DNA of 64,000 bases, taken from positions 4,370 through 68,369 of the forward strand of contig DATIWF010000104.1 in assembly GCA_035519535.1 (NCBI GenBank), given 5' to 3'. The stretch's first letter is position 1. Every line of letters starts with the position of its first letter. This stretch comes from DATEGZ01 sp035519535 (lineage in GTDB: Bacteria > Acidobacteriota > Vicinamibacteria > Vicinamibacterales > SCN-69-37). Below the pieces are notes generated by a model, which saw nothing but the letters and a program-made list of their open reading frames with translations, had not been told where the DNA came from and did no database searches. A program made the translations under genes and the position numbers. Shown in pieces: positions 50,300 through 59,144 of this stretch.

Positions 50300-52624
50300 T
50301 CAGGTCCGCACCGTCAGCATCAGATAGCCGGCGCCCGCCAGGAACAGGACGTTCGCAGCCCACGCCGCGAGCGGCGCCGGCAGAATGGCGGCCGTGCCCA
50401 TCGCGACGAAGACCGTCATGAGGAGCCAGTAGCCGAGCGCGAGCACGAGCGCCAGCCCGATGCCGTACAGCGCGCCGCGGCGGCCGGTCGTCACGCCGAA
50501 GGGCACCCCGAGCAGCGTCATCACGAGCGTCACGAGCGGAAACGCGATCTTCTTCTGCAGGTTCACGCGCTGTTCCGCGACGCTGAAGCCGCTCGCGCCC
50601 AGGCGGGCGATGTAGGCGCGCAGCTCGCCGAACGTCATCACGTCGGCCCCGACCTGGGCCGCGCTGAAGTTGGCCGGATCGCCGAAATCCACCGTACGCG
50701 TCGTGAAGGACTCGCGCATCTTCCCGCCCCGCGGCTGGAAGCGCTGCACCCAGCCCGCCTCGGCGAGCCAGGCCCGGTCGCTCGGCCGGAACGAGGCGCG
50801 CCGGGCGTGCGTGTGGAGCGTCAGGCGGTACGGCGAAGGGGCCGTGTCGAAAATCGACGCATCGTAGAGCGTGGTCCGCCGCGGATCGTAGGCGAGGTAG
50901 TAGTAGAGCCGCCCGTTCTCGCCGGCGAGCCAGTTGCGGTTCTCGACGTCGAGCGTGCGGGCCGGCCGGCCGTGGATGACGTCGCTCAGGGCGTCGGCCT
51001 TGCGCTGGGCCTGGGCAATGACCCGCTCCTGCAGGAAGAACAGCAGGCCGCTCCACACGAGCGCGAGGGCCAGGAGCGGCACCGCCGCCCGATAGAGGCT
51101 GACGCCGCAGGCGCGCATCACGGTCAGCTCGCTCGAGCGGGTGAGCCCGCCGATGGTCGCGAGCACGGCGACGAGCGTGGCGGTCGGCACGACGTACGCG
51201 ATGAACTGCGGCGTCGAGTACCAGAGATACTGGCCGAGGATGCCCGCGGTGGCCTGGCCCTTCAGGACCTTGTCGGACAGGTCGATGACGGTCCCGATGT
51301 AGTACAGGCCGAGGAACGCCGCGAATGCCAGGGCCGCCACGCGCAGGTACTGCGCGCTCACGTAGACGTCGAGCAGCCGCGGTCGCGGGACGGCCAGCAC
51401 CGGCACGCGAATGACCACGACGACCCGGCGGCCGCCCCCGGCCGCCGCCGAGCCGACCCGCGGGCGGGCGAGCCACTGGAGGAAGCGATCGATCGCCGCC
51501 GGAATGGCGAGCGCCGCGCCGGCGGCGCGCTCGCGCTTCCACAACAGCCAGAGGCCCAGGACGCCCAGGGCGATGTTCGGCACCCAGCGCGCCCAGACGG
51601 GCGAGAAGTGGTTGCCCTTGGTGAGGGCCTCGGCGACCTCGAGCAACGCGTAGTAGACGAAGATCACGACCAAGCCCAGGGTGAGGCCGGCGAGCTTGCC
51701 CTCCTTCCGCGTGTGCAGACCGAGCGCGAGGCCGATCATCGCGAACACCAGGCACGCCGCGGGGAAGGAGAACTTCTGATGCAGGTACATCACCGCCTGG
51801 CGCGCCGTGCCGCCCGCGCGCCGGTCGGCGTCGATCAGCTTCTCGAGGTCCGCGATCGACATCTCCGGCAGGCCGCGGTCCAGGTTCCCGGAGCCGAAGA
51901 CGGAGTCGGCCGGAATCTGGATGCGCAGGGGCTCGCTCGTCTCGGTCGTGTCGTAGACGGTCGGGTCGGCGCCGGGCAGGTACTGGCGGGCCTGATAGAG
52001 CCAGAGGTCCACCTCGTGCCTGGGCGAATCGAGGACGAGCTGGGCCGACTCGGCGAGGGTCACGCTGGGCCGGCCGGGCTGGCTGGTGTCCGCCAGGAAC
52101 ACCCCCTGCCAGCCCCCACCGGGACGGTTGCCCCGGACGTAGAGGACCTTGCCCGGGAAGCCTTCGTAGAACTGGCCGGCCTTGACGTCCGTGTCGGTCT
52201 GCTGCGTCAGCAGGTGAAAGGTCACCTCGCGGAAGCGCTGGTTCCCGTTGGGGACCGCCTCGACCATGACGTAGAGGTCGGCGGCGGCGACGATCACGGT
52301 GAAGAGCAGCACCGGGCGCAGGAGCCGGAGGGGGTTGACGCCGCACGCCAGGAGCGCCACGGCTTCCCGGTCGCCGGACAGGCGCCCGAGGGCCATCAGC
52401 AATCCGGCGAGGAGCGCCATCGGGATCGTGACGCCGAGCGACTGCGGCAAGAGGGTCAGCAGGAGGAAGCCGACCGTCGGCAGCGGGACGTTCTTCGCGA
52501 GCAGGTTCTGCGCGTAGTTCAGCATCGGCTGGACGGCCAGCGCAAACGTGAACACCCCAAGCGCCAGGAAGAACGGCGGCAGGATTTCCCGCAGCAGGTA
52601 GCGGTCCAGCGTGCGCAACATCAT
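50300..52624 (-). CDS. lptF-lptG: LptF-LptG fusion, LPS export permease
   Basis: The protein is 774 residues, about twice the length of LptF or LptG. The first half opens MLRTLDRYLLREILPPFFLALGVFTFAL and has three membrane helices, a periplasmic domain and three more helices (MYLHQKFSFPAACLVFAMIGLALGL). A basic linker near residues 390-415 leads to a second opening, LLDVYVSAQYLRVAALAFAAFLGLYY. That copy has its own TRSSELTVMRACGVSLYRAA coupling helix, periplasmic domain and final VNLQKKIAFPLVTLVMTLLGVPFGV. Both YjgP/YjgQ halves are therefore in one chain. It should work with LptB (33608) and the LptC-LptA fusion. Confidence 0.9.
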   Translation of the reverse strand: MMLRTLDRYLLREILPPFFLALGVFTFALAVQPMLNYAQNLLAKNVPLPTVGFLLLTLLPQSLGVTIPMALLAGLLMALGRLSGDREAVALLACGVNPLRLLRPVLLFTVIVAAADLYVMVEAVPNGNQRFREVTFHLLTQQTDTDVKAGQFYEGFPGKVLYVRGNRPGGGWQGVFLADTSQPGRPSVTLAESAQLVLDSPRHEVDLWLYQARQYLPGADPTVYDTTETSEPLRIQIPADSVFGSGNLDRGLPEMSIADLEKLIDADRRAGGTARQAVMYLHQKFSFPAACLVFAMIGLALGLHTRKEGKLAGLTLGLVVIFVYYALLEVAEALTKGNHFSPVWARWVPNIALGVLGLWLLWKRERAAGAALAIPAAIDRFLQWLARPRVGSAAAGGGRRVVVVIRVPVLAVPRPRLLDVYVSAQYLRVAALAFAAFLGLYYIGTVIDLSDKVLKGQATAGILGQYLWYSTPQFIAYVVPTATLVAVLATIGGLTRSSELTVMRACGVSLYRAAVPLLALALVWSGLLFFLQERVIAQAQRKADALSDVIHGRPARTLDVENRNWLAGENGRLYYYLAYDPRRTTLYDASIFDTAPSPYRLTLHTHARRASFRPSDRAWLAEAGWVQRFQPRGGKMRESFTTRTVDFGDPANFSAAQVGADVMTFGELRAYIARLGASGFSVAEQRVNLQKKIAFPLVTLVMTLLGVPFGVTTGRRGALYGIGLALVLALGYWLLMTVFVAMGTAAILPAPLAAWAANVLFLAGAGYLMLTVRT

Positions 52625-52751
52625 GAGTGACGACGAGGGGACGTTAGCACAGCGAGTGGGCGTCCCCGGGGGGGCCCCGGGGGTTTCCGCGAGACGCGCC
52701 GAGGCACGCGCACAAACCTTCCACAGCCTGGATGTAGGCGTGATTTCGCCA

Positions 52752-52779
52752 ACGTCTGATAAGATATGTTATGTTTACT
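52752..52779 (+). other. dif-like XerCD recombination site
   Basis: The site splits into an 11-bp left arm ACGTCTGATAA, a 6-bp centre GATATG and an 11-bp right arm TTATGTTTACT. The right arm agrees with the conserved XerD arm (TTATGTTAAAT in E. coli, TTATGTAAACT in B. subtilis). The inner ATAA/TTAT inverted symmetry and 11-6-11 spacing are those of dif. It is an island of A/T in very GC-rich sequence. A Xer recombinase is encoded at 46175-47143 and parAB begins 300 bp away. Confidence 0.65.
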
Positions 52780-52840
52780 TGAAGCCATCCAGCCAGAGAC
52801 CGGCCATGGTTCGACGGGCCGCCAGGCCCTGCGCGCCGCT

Positions 52841-52940
52841 CCTCTGGCGGTCCCGGTCCACGGGCTCCTCACGCTCGGCATCTGCTCGCGGCCTCTGGCG
52901 GTCCCGGCCCACGGGCTCCTCACGCGGCATCTGCTCGCGG
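52841..52940 (+). repeat. Tandem ~50-bp direct duplication
   Basis: Two head-to-tail copies begin CCTCTGGCGGTCCCGG and end CATCTGCTCGCGG: 52841-52891 (51 bp) and 52892-52940 (49 bp). They differ by one substitution (GTCC/GCCC) and a 2-bp gap (ACGCTCGG/ACGCGG). Fragments such as CTTCGCTGC recur just downstream. The duplication starts about 60 bp from the dif-like site. Confidence 0.85.
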
Positions 52941-53092
52941 CCTTCGCTGCGGACCGCCAACACTTCGCTGCTGAACTGCCAGCGCACTGGCCCCCGACAC
53001 TCTCGATCGTTTTCTGATTCTTGTTGGCGCTTGCGGGAGGCATGCACGCCCCGGCGGGAATCGCGCGCGCCACGGCGCGTGCGGACGCAGCG

Positions 53093-53923
53093 CTACTTCG
53101 ACTTCCGCAGCTCGGCGATGATCGCCTCGAGCGCGGCGATGACTTCCGTGCGATCGACGTCGCTCCGTCGAAACTGCAGTCGCAGATTGAACGCCTTGGT
53201 CGGCGGTCGGTACTGGAAGACGTAGGCCTTCGGTCGCCCGAACTTTGGCTTCGCGACGACCTTGCGCGCCTGCTCGCGCGTGATCGCGCCCGTGCGGCCC
53301 TCGCGCGTCAGCTGCTCGACCAGCGCAATCATTTTCTGTGGCGTCTGCTGCCTAACTACCTGTAGAAGCAATGACTTAGAGGAAATGTCGGCCAGCCGAC
53401 AGAGGTTGCGCACCTCATCGGGCATCTCGGCCAGCGCCAACGACTCCGTGATCGACGTCCGGGACTTCCCGAGGCGCTTCGCCAGGTCCTCATGCGTGTA
53501 GCCGCATCGCGCCGCCAGCCCCGACAACGCTTCGGCTTCTTCAAACGGCCCCAGGTCCTTGCGTTGGAGGTTCTCGACGAGCGCCACTTCGATGATCTCC
53601 GTGTCGTCCACGTCGCGAATGACGACCGGGAGCTCGCGGAGGCCCACCTGCACCGCGGCCTGATAGCGGCGCTCACCCGCGACGATCTGATACCGCCCGC
53701 CCCGCTGCCGGACGATGAGCGGTTCGATAACCCCCTTCTCGGCGATCGACGCCATGAGCTCCGAGAGATCGCCCATCACCTGTCGCGGCTGGTCCGGGTT
53801 CGGGTCGACCTGGTCGATCGGCACGAGGCGCCCGATTGGCGATCCGGCCGAGCTCGCCAGCGCCTCGACGTAGTGCGCGTCGTGGCGCATCTTGAGAGAC
53901 AACGGCAGTCCACGCTTAGACAC
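53093..53923 (-). CDS. parB: Chromosome partition protein ParB
   Basis: From GTG 53923 the product is 276 residues. The N-terminal CTPase/clamp domain has PNPDQPRQ and the G-x-R-R motif VAGERRYQAA. It is followed by ENLQRKDLGPFEEAEAL, the helix-turn-helix YTHEDLAKRLGKSRTSITESLAL, and a C-terminal dimerisation part. It loads on parS and moves with ParA. The start overlaps the parA stop by 8 bp. I found no parS (TGTTTCACGTGAAACA-like) in the window. Confidence 0.92.
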   Translation of the reverse strand: MSKRGLPLSLKMRHDAHYVEALASSAGSPIGRLVPIDQVDPNPDQPRQVMGDLSELMASIAEKGVIEPLIVRQRGGRYQIVAGERRYQAAVQVGLRELPVVIRDVDDTEIIEVALVENLQRKDLGPFEEAEALSGLAARCGYTHEDLAKRLGKSRTSITESLALAEMPDEVRNLCRLADISSKSLLLQVVRQQTPQKMIALVEQLTREGRTGAITREQARKVVAKPKFGRPKAYVFQYRPPTKAFNLRLQFRRSDVDRTEVIAALEAIIAELRKSK

Positions 53924-54671
53924 GATCCATGACCTCCTCGCAGAGGCGGTAGTACTCGGTCGCCCCGGACGAGTCCGGCGCGAACTTGAAAATCGATTCC
54001 TTGTAGGCCGGACTTTCCTCGAGCCGCACGCTCTTAGTGATGACCGTGCGGAACACTTTCTTGCCAAAGACCTTGTCGATCTGCATGCGGATGTCACGCG
54101 CGAGGGCTGTGCGCTTGTCGTGCATCGTGATGACCACGCCCAGGATGCGCAGCGTCGGATTGGCCCGCGCCCGCACTTTCTCGATCGTCTCGAGGAGGTC
54201 GTCCGTGCCCTCGAGCGCGAAGTAGGACGACTGAATCGGAATGAGCAGGTGCGTCGCGGCCACGAGCGCGTTGACCGTCAGCAGACCCAGCGCCGGCGGA
54301 CAGTCGATGACGACCGCCTCGAAGTCGTTGGCCACGGTCGCCAGCCGATCCTTCAGCCGGAAGTGGGAATCCAACTCCCCCACGAGCCGGCCCTCGAGCT
54401 TGGCCAACGCAATCCGCGACGGCGCGACCCAGAGATTGGGCTGCGCCGTCGGCTTGATGACGTCGCCCATCGCGATGTGCGGGTCGACGATCGCGTCATA
54501 GACCGATCGCTCGACACCCGCGATGTCCACGTACGACATCGTGCTGTTGGCCTGCGGGTCGAGGTCGATGAGCAGGGTCTTCTTCTTCCGCAGCGCAAAC
54601 GCTGCCGCCAGGTTGATGGCTGTGGTCGTCTTGCCGACGCCGCCCTTCTGGTTGGCGATTGCGATGATCAT
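53916..54671 (-). CDS. parA: Chromosome partition ATPase ParA (Soj)
   Basis: The 251-residue ParA/MinD-type ATPase has deviant Walker A KGGVGKTTTAIN at residues 9-20, Walker A' LLIDLDPQANST, and Walker B AVVIDCPPALGLLTVNAL. There is no N-terminal helix-turn-helix, so it is the chromosomal Soj type. It drives origin or partition-complex movement with ParB. It has a good promoter of its own on the minus strand. Confidence 0.95.
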   Translation of the reverse strand: MIIAIANQKGGVGKTTTAINLAAAFALRKKKTLLIDLDPQANSTMSYVDIAGVERSVYDAIVDPHIAMGDVIKPTAQPNLWVAPSRIALAKLEGRLVGELDSHFRLKDRLATVANDFEAVVIDCPPALGLLTVNALVAATHLLIPIQSSYFALEGTDDLLETIEKVRARANPTLRILGVVITMHDKRTALARDIRMQIDKVFGKKVFRTVITKSVRLEESPAYKESIFKFAPDSSGATEYYRLCEEVMDRV

Positions 54672-54704
54672 GAACGGCGCGGCCGGCCTGCCGCACCGAG
54701 GCCC

Positions 54705-54734
54705 ATTCTAGGGAGGCCCGTTGGGGCCCGTCAA
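54705..54734 (-). promoter_or_regulatory. Promoter of parAB
   Basis: On the minus strand TTGACG (54734-54729) is followed after 18 bp by TAGAAT (54710-54705), which ends 33 bp before the parA ATG. Confidence 0.6.
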
Positions 54735-54744
54735 GAAGAATCCC

Positions 54745-55227
54745 CTACATCTTGTAGCCGAGGTCGTCGGGATCCAAGCTTTCGAGCCACCGTTGCAGCC
54801 GCTCGCGGTCCGCCTGGTCCGTGGAGACGTCAACGGACTTCGCATGATCGAGCACCTTCGTGTCCACGAACACCGGCGTCCGCGTGCGAATCGAGAGCGC
54901 GATCGCGTCGCTGGGCCGCGCGTCGACGAAGATCACGTCCCCACCACGCTTGAGCTCGAGATACGCGTAGAACGTGTTCTCGTGCAGGTCCGAGATGACG
55001 ACGCGCGTGAGCGTGGCGCCAAGCTCGACGAGCACCTGCCTGAGCAGATCGTGCGTCATCGGGCGCGGCGGCGCGATGTTCTCGACCTGCAGCGCGATCG
55101 CGTTCGCCTCGACCGGCCCCACCCAGATTGGCAGCACGCGATCGGTCGCCGCCTCGCGCAGCAGCACGATGGGCATGTTCGTCAGCGGGTCCATCATGAG
55201 CCCCTTGATCGTCATCTCAACGAGCAT
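54745..55227 (-). CDS. Bifunctional nuclease (BFN/DUF151) family protein
   Basis: The 160-residue protein has the family core MPIVLLREAATDRVLPIWVGPVEANAIAL, the TFYAYLELKRG strand and the D-A-R-P-S-D-A-I-A-L motif with RTRTPVFV. DUF151 proteins are small metal-dependent nucleases in some organisms and of unclear function in most. Its start overlaps the miaB end by 11 bp, so it is co-expressed with miaB and recN. Confidence 0.88.
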   Translation of the reverse strand: MLVEMTIKGLMMDPLTNMPIVLLREAATDRVLPIWVGPVEANAIALQVENIAPPRPMTHDLLRQVLVELGATLTRVVISDLHENTFYAYLELKRGGDVIFVDARPSDAIALSIRTRTPVFVDTKVLDHAKSVDVSTDQADRERLQRWLESLDPDDLGYKM

Positions 55228-56575
55228 GTCCGGCCTCCTCGGCCATCGCCCCGGCGGCGATCGCCTCGCCGCGCAGGCTGTGCGGCTCCGCTGACGTGAT
55301 CTGCACGGGCACGAGCTGGCCGACCCACGCCATCGGGCCCGCGAAGTTCACGACGGTATGCCCCGTCGTGCGCCCCGTGAGCTCCCAGGCGCGACGCCGC
55401 GACGGCCCCTCCACGAGAACCTCGACCGTCGAGCCGACTGCCACGCGGTGCCAGGCGATCTGGATCTCGGCCTGAAGCCGCTGCAGCGCGACGATCCGCC
55501 TCGTCTTCTCCCCTTCCGTCACATCGTCGGCCAGCCGCTTCATCGCCAGGGTGTTGGGACGCGGCGAGTACTTGAAGGAATACATCGCCTGGAACCGGGC
55601 CCGGCGTACGAGGTCGAGCGTGAGCTCGAAGTCCGCGACCGTCTCGCCCGGAAATCCGACGATCATGTCCGTCGAGATCGAGAGTCCAGGCACCACCTCG
55701 CGCGCGCGATCGACCAGCGTCAGATATTCGTCGCGCGTGTAGCGGCGTCGCATCGCGCGGAGCACGGCATCGGAGCCGGATTGGACCGGCAGGTGGAGGT
55801 GCTTGCACACGGCCGGCACGTCTCGAATCGCCGCCAGCAGCCGGTCGGTCACATGGCGCGGATGCGGACTCGCAAACCGGATCCGCGCGAGGCCCGGCAC
55901 CTGCGCCACGCGCTCGAGAAGCGCCGCGAAGTCGCACGAGGGGTCGTCGGGCGCCTGATAGTGATTCACAATCTGCCCGAGCAGCTGCACCTCGCGATGG
56001 CCGCTCGCCGCGGCCGCACGCACTTCGGCGACGATGTCGGCCACCGGCCGCATCCGCTCGTGGCCGCGCGTGTACGGCACGACGCAGAACGAACAGAACT
56101 CATTGCAGCCCTCGATGATCGTGACCCACGCCCGCACGGGATCCGAATGGCGCACCATCCCGAGCGGAAACGACACGTCCTCGTACGGATGGACGTCGAT
56201 CGCCGGACGGCGCTCCGCCAGCCGGCGTTCCACGAGCGCGGGGAGCTGCGTGAGCGCCTGCGTGCCGGCGACGACGTCGATGGCGGGATCGTGGCGAATG
56301 AGCGCCGCGCCTTCCTGCTGCGCCACGCAGCCGGTGACGGCGATGATCGGCGGCGTCTCGCGCCCCGCCGTGAGCTCGCGAATCTCGCCGAGCCGCGAGT
56401 AGAGTTTCTCCTCCGCGCGCTCGCGCACGCTGCACGTATTCACGACCACGAGATCGGCCGCCTCCACGGCGGCCGCAGGCTCGTAGCCCGACTGCTCGAG
56501 CAGTCCCGCCACGCGCTCCGAGTCGTGGAAGCTCATCTGACAACCGAACGCCTCGACGAAGTATTTACGCGCCAC
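55217..56575 (-). CDS. miaB: tRNA-2-methylthio-N6-dimethylallyladenosine synthase MiaB
   Basis: From GTG 56575 the product is 452 residues with the three MiaB domains. The UPF0004 domain has the auxiliary-cluster cysteines in EAFGCQMS, VVNTCSVRE and VTGCVAQQEG. The radical SAM domain has C-x3-C-x2-C in EGCNEFCSFCVVPYTRG. The C-terminal TRAM domain ends near VVNFAGPMAWVGQLVPVQI. It adds a methylthio group at A37 of tRNA. The start lies inside the end of recN (11-bp overlap). Confidence 0.95.
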   Translation of the reverse strand: MARKYFVEAFGCQMSFHDSERVAGLLEQSGYEPAAAVEAADLVVVNTCSVRERAEEKLYSRLGEIRELTAGRETPPIIAVTGCVAQQEGAALIRHDPAIDVVAGTQALTQLPALVERRLAERRPAIDVHPYEDVSFPLGMVRHSDPVRAWVTIIEGCNEFCSFCVVPYTRGHERMRPVADIVAEVRAAAASGHREVQLLGQIVNHYQAPDDPSCDFAALLERVAQVPGLARIRFASPHPRHVTDRLLAAIRDVPAVCKHLHLPVQSGSDAVLRAMRRRYTRDEYLTLVDRAREVVPGLSISTDMIVGFPGETVADFELTLDLVRRARFQAMYSFKYSPRPNTLAMKRLADDVTEGEKTRRIVALQRLQAEIQIAWHRVAVGSTVEVLVEGPSRRRAWELTGRTTGHTVVNFAGPMAWVGQLVPVQITSAEPHSLRGEAIAAGAMAEEAGHAR

Positions 56576-58256
56576 GCCGCCCTTTCGCCCTGCCGGAGCT
56601 TTCGCTTTCGCCTTTTGCTTTCGCTTCGCCTCGTCGAGTGTGCAGCATCTCGCGCGCGGACGCCAGCACCGCGGGCGAGACGGCGACGCCCGCAATCATG
56701 CGCGCGATCTCCTCTTCCCGGCCGGGCTCGTCGAGCCGCGCGAGCGACGTCGTCGTCCGGCCGCCGCGGACGTGCTTGGCGATCTGAAAATGCGCGTCGG
56801 CCCGCGCGGCGATCTGCGGCAGGTGCGTCACCGACAGGATCTGATGCCGACGCGCGAGCGTCTGCAGCCGCGCGCCGACGGCATCGGCCGCGGCGCCGCC
56901 GATGCCCGCGTCCACCTCGTCGAAAACCAACGTGCGGCCCGGCTCGTCGCGCGCGGCCAGCGTGCGCAAGGCGAGCATGACGCGCGAGAGCTCACCGCCC
57001 GACGCGATGCGCGCGAGGGGACGCAGCTCCTCGCCGGGATTCGGCGAGAGAAAGAACTCGCCTTCGTCCACGCCACTCGCCGTCCAGCGACCCGGCTCGT
57101 CCGAGACGTCGACCAATCTCACTTCGACCTTCGCATGCGGCATCGCCAGCTCGGCGAGCGCGCCCTGCAGCGACTGGCCGAGGCGGCGGGCGGCGGCCCG
57201 GCGCGCCGCGCCCAGCGTCCTGGCGCCCCCGAGAAACGCCGCGCGAGCCTCGTGTTCGCGCGCCTCGAGCGCCGCCGCGCGCTCGTCGCCGGCCTCGAGC
57301 GCCGCGAGCTCCTCCCGGAGCGCCTGCTGGCGGGCAAGGACATTCGACAGCGCCGGACCATACTTCTTCTTCAGACGCTCGAGGCCCGCAAGCCGGTCCT
57401 CGACGGCCTGCAGTCGGTCCGGCGACGCCTCGAGCCCCGCGCCGTACGATCGAAGGAAGAACGCCAGATCCTCGAGACGCGACTTCAGCTCGTCGCGGTC
57501 CTGCAGGTAGGGCCCGAACCGCGCGTCGAGCGCGGCCAGCTCCCCCACTCGCTTCCAGACGCCACTCAACGCGCCGAGCGCCGCGCCCTCGCCCTCGTAG
57601 AGCGCAGCATACGCCTCGCTCGAGAGCCGGCTCAGCCGATCGGCGTTCGCGAGCACGGTGCGATCCGCGGCGAGCCGCTCGTCCTCATCGGGCTGGGGCG
57701 CGATCTTGTCGATCTCCTGGAGCTCGAAGCTCGCGAGGTCAATCCGTGCGCGTTTCTCGCGCGCATCGAGGCGCGTGCGATCGAGTGCCGCGACGGCAGT
57801 GCGCCACGCCTCGTACTGCGCGCTGACGGCGGCGACGTCGGCGTGGTGCCCGGCGAACGCGTCGAGCAGATCGACGTGCTCGGCGGGATCGAGCAGAGCC
57901 TGATGTTCGTGCTGGCCGTGCAGATCGATGAGCGACGCGCCCAGGTCGCGAAGCGCCGCCGTCGTCGCGAGCGTGTCGTCGATGAAGGCGCGGCTGCGCC
58001 CCTGATTGGAGATCTCGCGCCGGACGATCGTCTCGCCGCCGCGCGGCCGCTCGAAGATCGCCTGAACGGTGGCCAGGCTCTCGCCGGTGCGCACGAGCTC
58101 CGCGCTCGCGCGCCCGCCGGTCAGGAGATCGATCGCACCGACGACGATGGACTTGCCGGCGCCGGTTTCGCCCGTGAGGACGTTCAGCCCCGGCTCGAAT
58201 TCGATCTCGACGTGTTCGATAACGGCCAGGTGCCGGACGCTCAGGAACCGGAGCAT
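56565..58256 (-). CDS. recN: DNA repair protein RecN
   Basis: The 563-residue SMC-like ATPase has Walker A GETGAGKS at residues 29-36, long coiled-coil arms with a central segment, the signature SGGELSRVMLALR and Walker B LVFDEVDAGIGG. It acts in double-strand-break repair. The last ~25 residues are a lysine/serine-rich tail (RRGEAKAKGESESSGRAKG). It heads a minus-strand unit recN-miaB-BFN with overlapping junctions. Confidence 0.95.
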   Translation of the reverse strand: MLRFLSVRHLAVIEHVEIEFEPGLNVLTGETGAGKSIVVGAIDLLTGGRASAELVRTGESLATVQAIFERPRGGETIVRREISNQGRSRAFIDDTLATTAALRDLGASLIDLHGQHEHQALLDPAEHVDLLDAFAGHHADVAAVSAQYEAWRTAVAALDRTRLDAREKRARIDLASFELQEIDKIAPQPDEDERLAADRTVLANADRLSRLSSEAYAALYEGEGAALGALSGVWKRVGELAALDARFGPYLQDRDELKSRLEDLAFFLRSYGAGLEASPDRLQAVEDRLAGLERLKKKYGPALSNVLARQQALREELAALEAGDERAAALEAREHEARAAFLGGARTLGAARRAAARRLGQSLQGALAELAMPHAKVEVRLVDVSDEPGRWTASGVDEGEFFLSPNPGEELRPLARIASGGELSRVMLALRTLAARDEPGRTLVFDEVDAGIGGAAADAVGARLQTLARRHQILSVTHLPQIAARADAHFQIAKHVRGGRTTTSLARLDEPGREEEIARMIAGVAVSPAVLASAREMLHTRRGEAKAKGESESSGRAKGRRGA

Positions 58257-58288
58257 GTCGAAGCCGGAACTCTCATGATATCAGACCT

Positions 58289-58317
58289 TTGACAGCATTC
58301 TGGGCGCATGCTACGCT
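58289..58317 (+). promoter_or_regulatory. Near-consensus promoter of the tol operon
   Basis: A perfect -35 TTGACA (58289-58294) is followed after 17 bp by TACGCT (58312-58317), about 60 bp before tolQ. The same TACGCT and 17-bp spacing occur at metK. It overlaps the 5' flank of the divergent recN gene. Confidence 0.75.
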
Positions 58318-58375
58318 ACCGCGAATTCGCGCTGTTTCCCAGCGGCGCACCTGACCAGAGTTACTGGAGGTGTCG

Positions 58376-59134
58376 TTGCTCGCGCTTGGGACACTGGCCG
58401 CCGCGATCGCCCAGGGCACAGCCGCCGGATCACCCGAGGCGGCGCCGCCGCCATCCGACATCCTCTCGCTGATCTGGCACGCCAGCTTGATCGTGAAGCT
58501 GGTCCTCGTGACGCTGCTGATCTTCTCGGCGGTGTCATGGGGCATCATCGCCTACAAGAAAGTGCAGTTCCAGAAAGCCGCGCGACAGACGTCGTCGTTC
58601 CTCGATGTGTTTCGGCGCAGCAGCCGCTTCTCGGAAGTGCAGGCCGTCTGCGGCAGTCTCGCCGCGAGCCCGCTCGTCGGCCTGTTCCAGGCCGGGTACA
58701 CCGAATTGAACGCGCAGCTGCGCGGCGCGGGCGAAAGCAAGCCGGGCGTGCCTGCGTCACGTCCAACGTTACGAAGCCTGGAAGCGGTCGACCGGGCGCT
58801 CTTGCGCGCGTCGACGACCGAGGTGGCGAAGCTCGAGCACCGCGTGCCGTTTCTCGCGACGACGGCGTCCATCACGCCGTACATCGGGCTGTTCGGCACC
58901 GTGCTGGGAATCATGCGGGCGTTCCAGGACATCGCGGGCGCCGGCGCCACGAGCCTGGGCGTCGTCGCGCCGGGCATCGCGGAAGCGCTCGTGACGACGG
59001 CCGCGGGACTTTTCGCGGCGATCCCGGCCGTGTATTTCTACAATGACTTGACGAGCCACGTGAAAGCGTCGGCGAACGACATGGAGGATTTCTCGATGGA
59101 GTTCCTGACGATCGCCGAGCGGAACTTCACGTAG
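58376..59134 (+). CDS. tolQ: TolQ/ExbB/MotA-family proton channel subunit
   Basis: I start at TTG 58376 because GGAGG (58366-58370) sits five bases upstream; an in-frame GTG at 58370 would overlap that site. The product has 252 residues and three membrane helices: SLIVKLVLVTLLIFSAVSW near the N-terminus, then VPFLATTASITPYIGLFGTVLGIM and APGIAEALVTTAAGLFAAIPAVYFY. The last two hold the conserved Thr/Gly/Pro residues of the proton path. It heads the tol genes, so TolQ is preferred over ExbB. Confidence 0.9.
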   Translation: MLALGTLAAAIAQGTAAGSPEAAPPPSDILSLIWHASLIVKLVLVTLLIFSAVSWGIIAYKKVQFQKAARQTSSFLDVFRRSSRFSEVQAVCGSLAASPLVGLFQAGYTELNAQLRGAGESKPGVPASRPTLRSLEAVDRALLRASTTEVAKLEHRVPFLATTASITPYIGLFGTVLGIMRAFQDIAGAGATSLGVVAPGIAEALVTTAAGLFAAIPAVYFYNDLTSHVKASANDMEDFSMEFLTIAERNFT

Positions 59135-59144
59135 AAAGCGCGAC

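Larger units (their letters stand above)
52625..53092. other. 468-bp gene-free gap with dif-like site and repeats
   Basis: No convincing gene lies between the lptF-lptG start and the parB stop. The gap holds a G/C run with palindromic CCCCGGGG character (about 52670-52690), an A/T-rich 28-bp dif-like site, a ~50-bp tandem duplication, and degenerate copies of its parts up to about 52990. A short plus-strand frame at 52766-53017 only reads through the duplication and is not gene-like. Confidence 0.7.

Noticed and set aside
52766..53017. Possible 83-codon gene in the 52.6-53.1 kb gap
   Set aside because: It begins inside the dif-like site, simply translates the 50-bp duplication and has no ribosome binding site or family resemblance.
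54672..54744. parS site near parAB
   Set aside because: No palindrome close to TGTTTCACGTGAAACA is present here or, by eye, elsewhere in the window.
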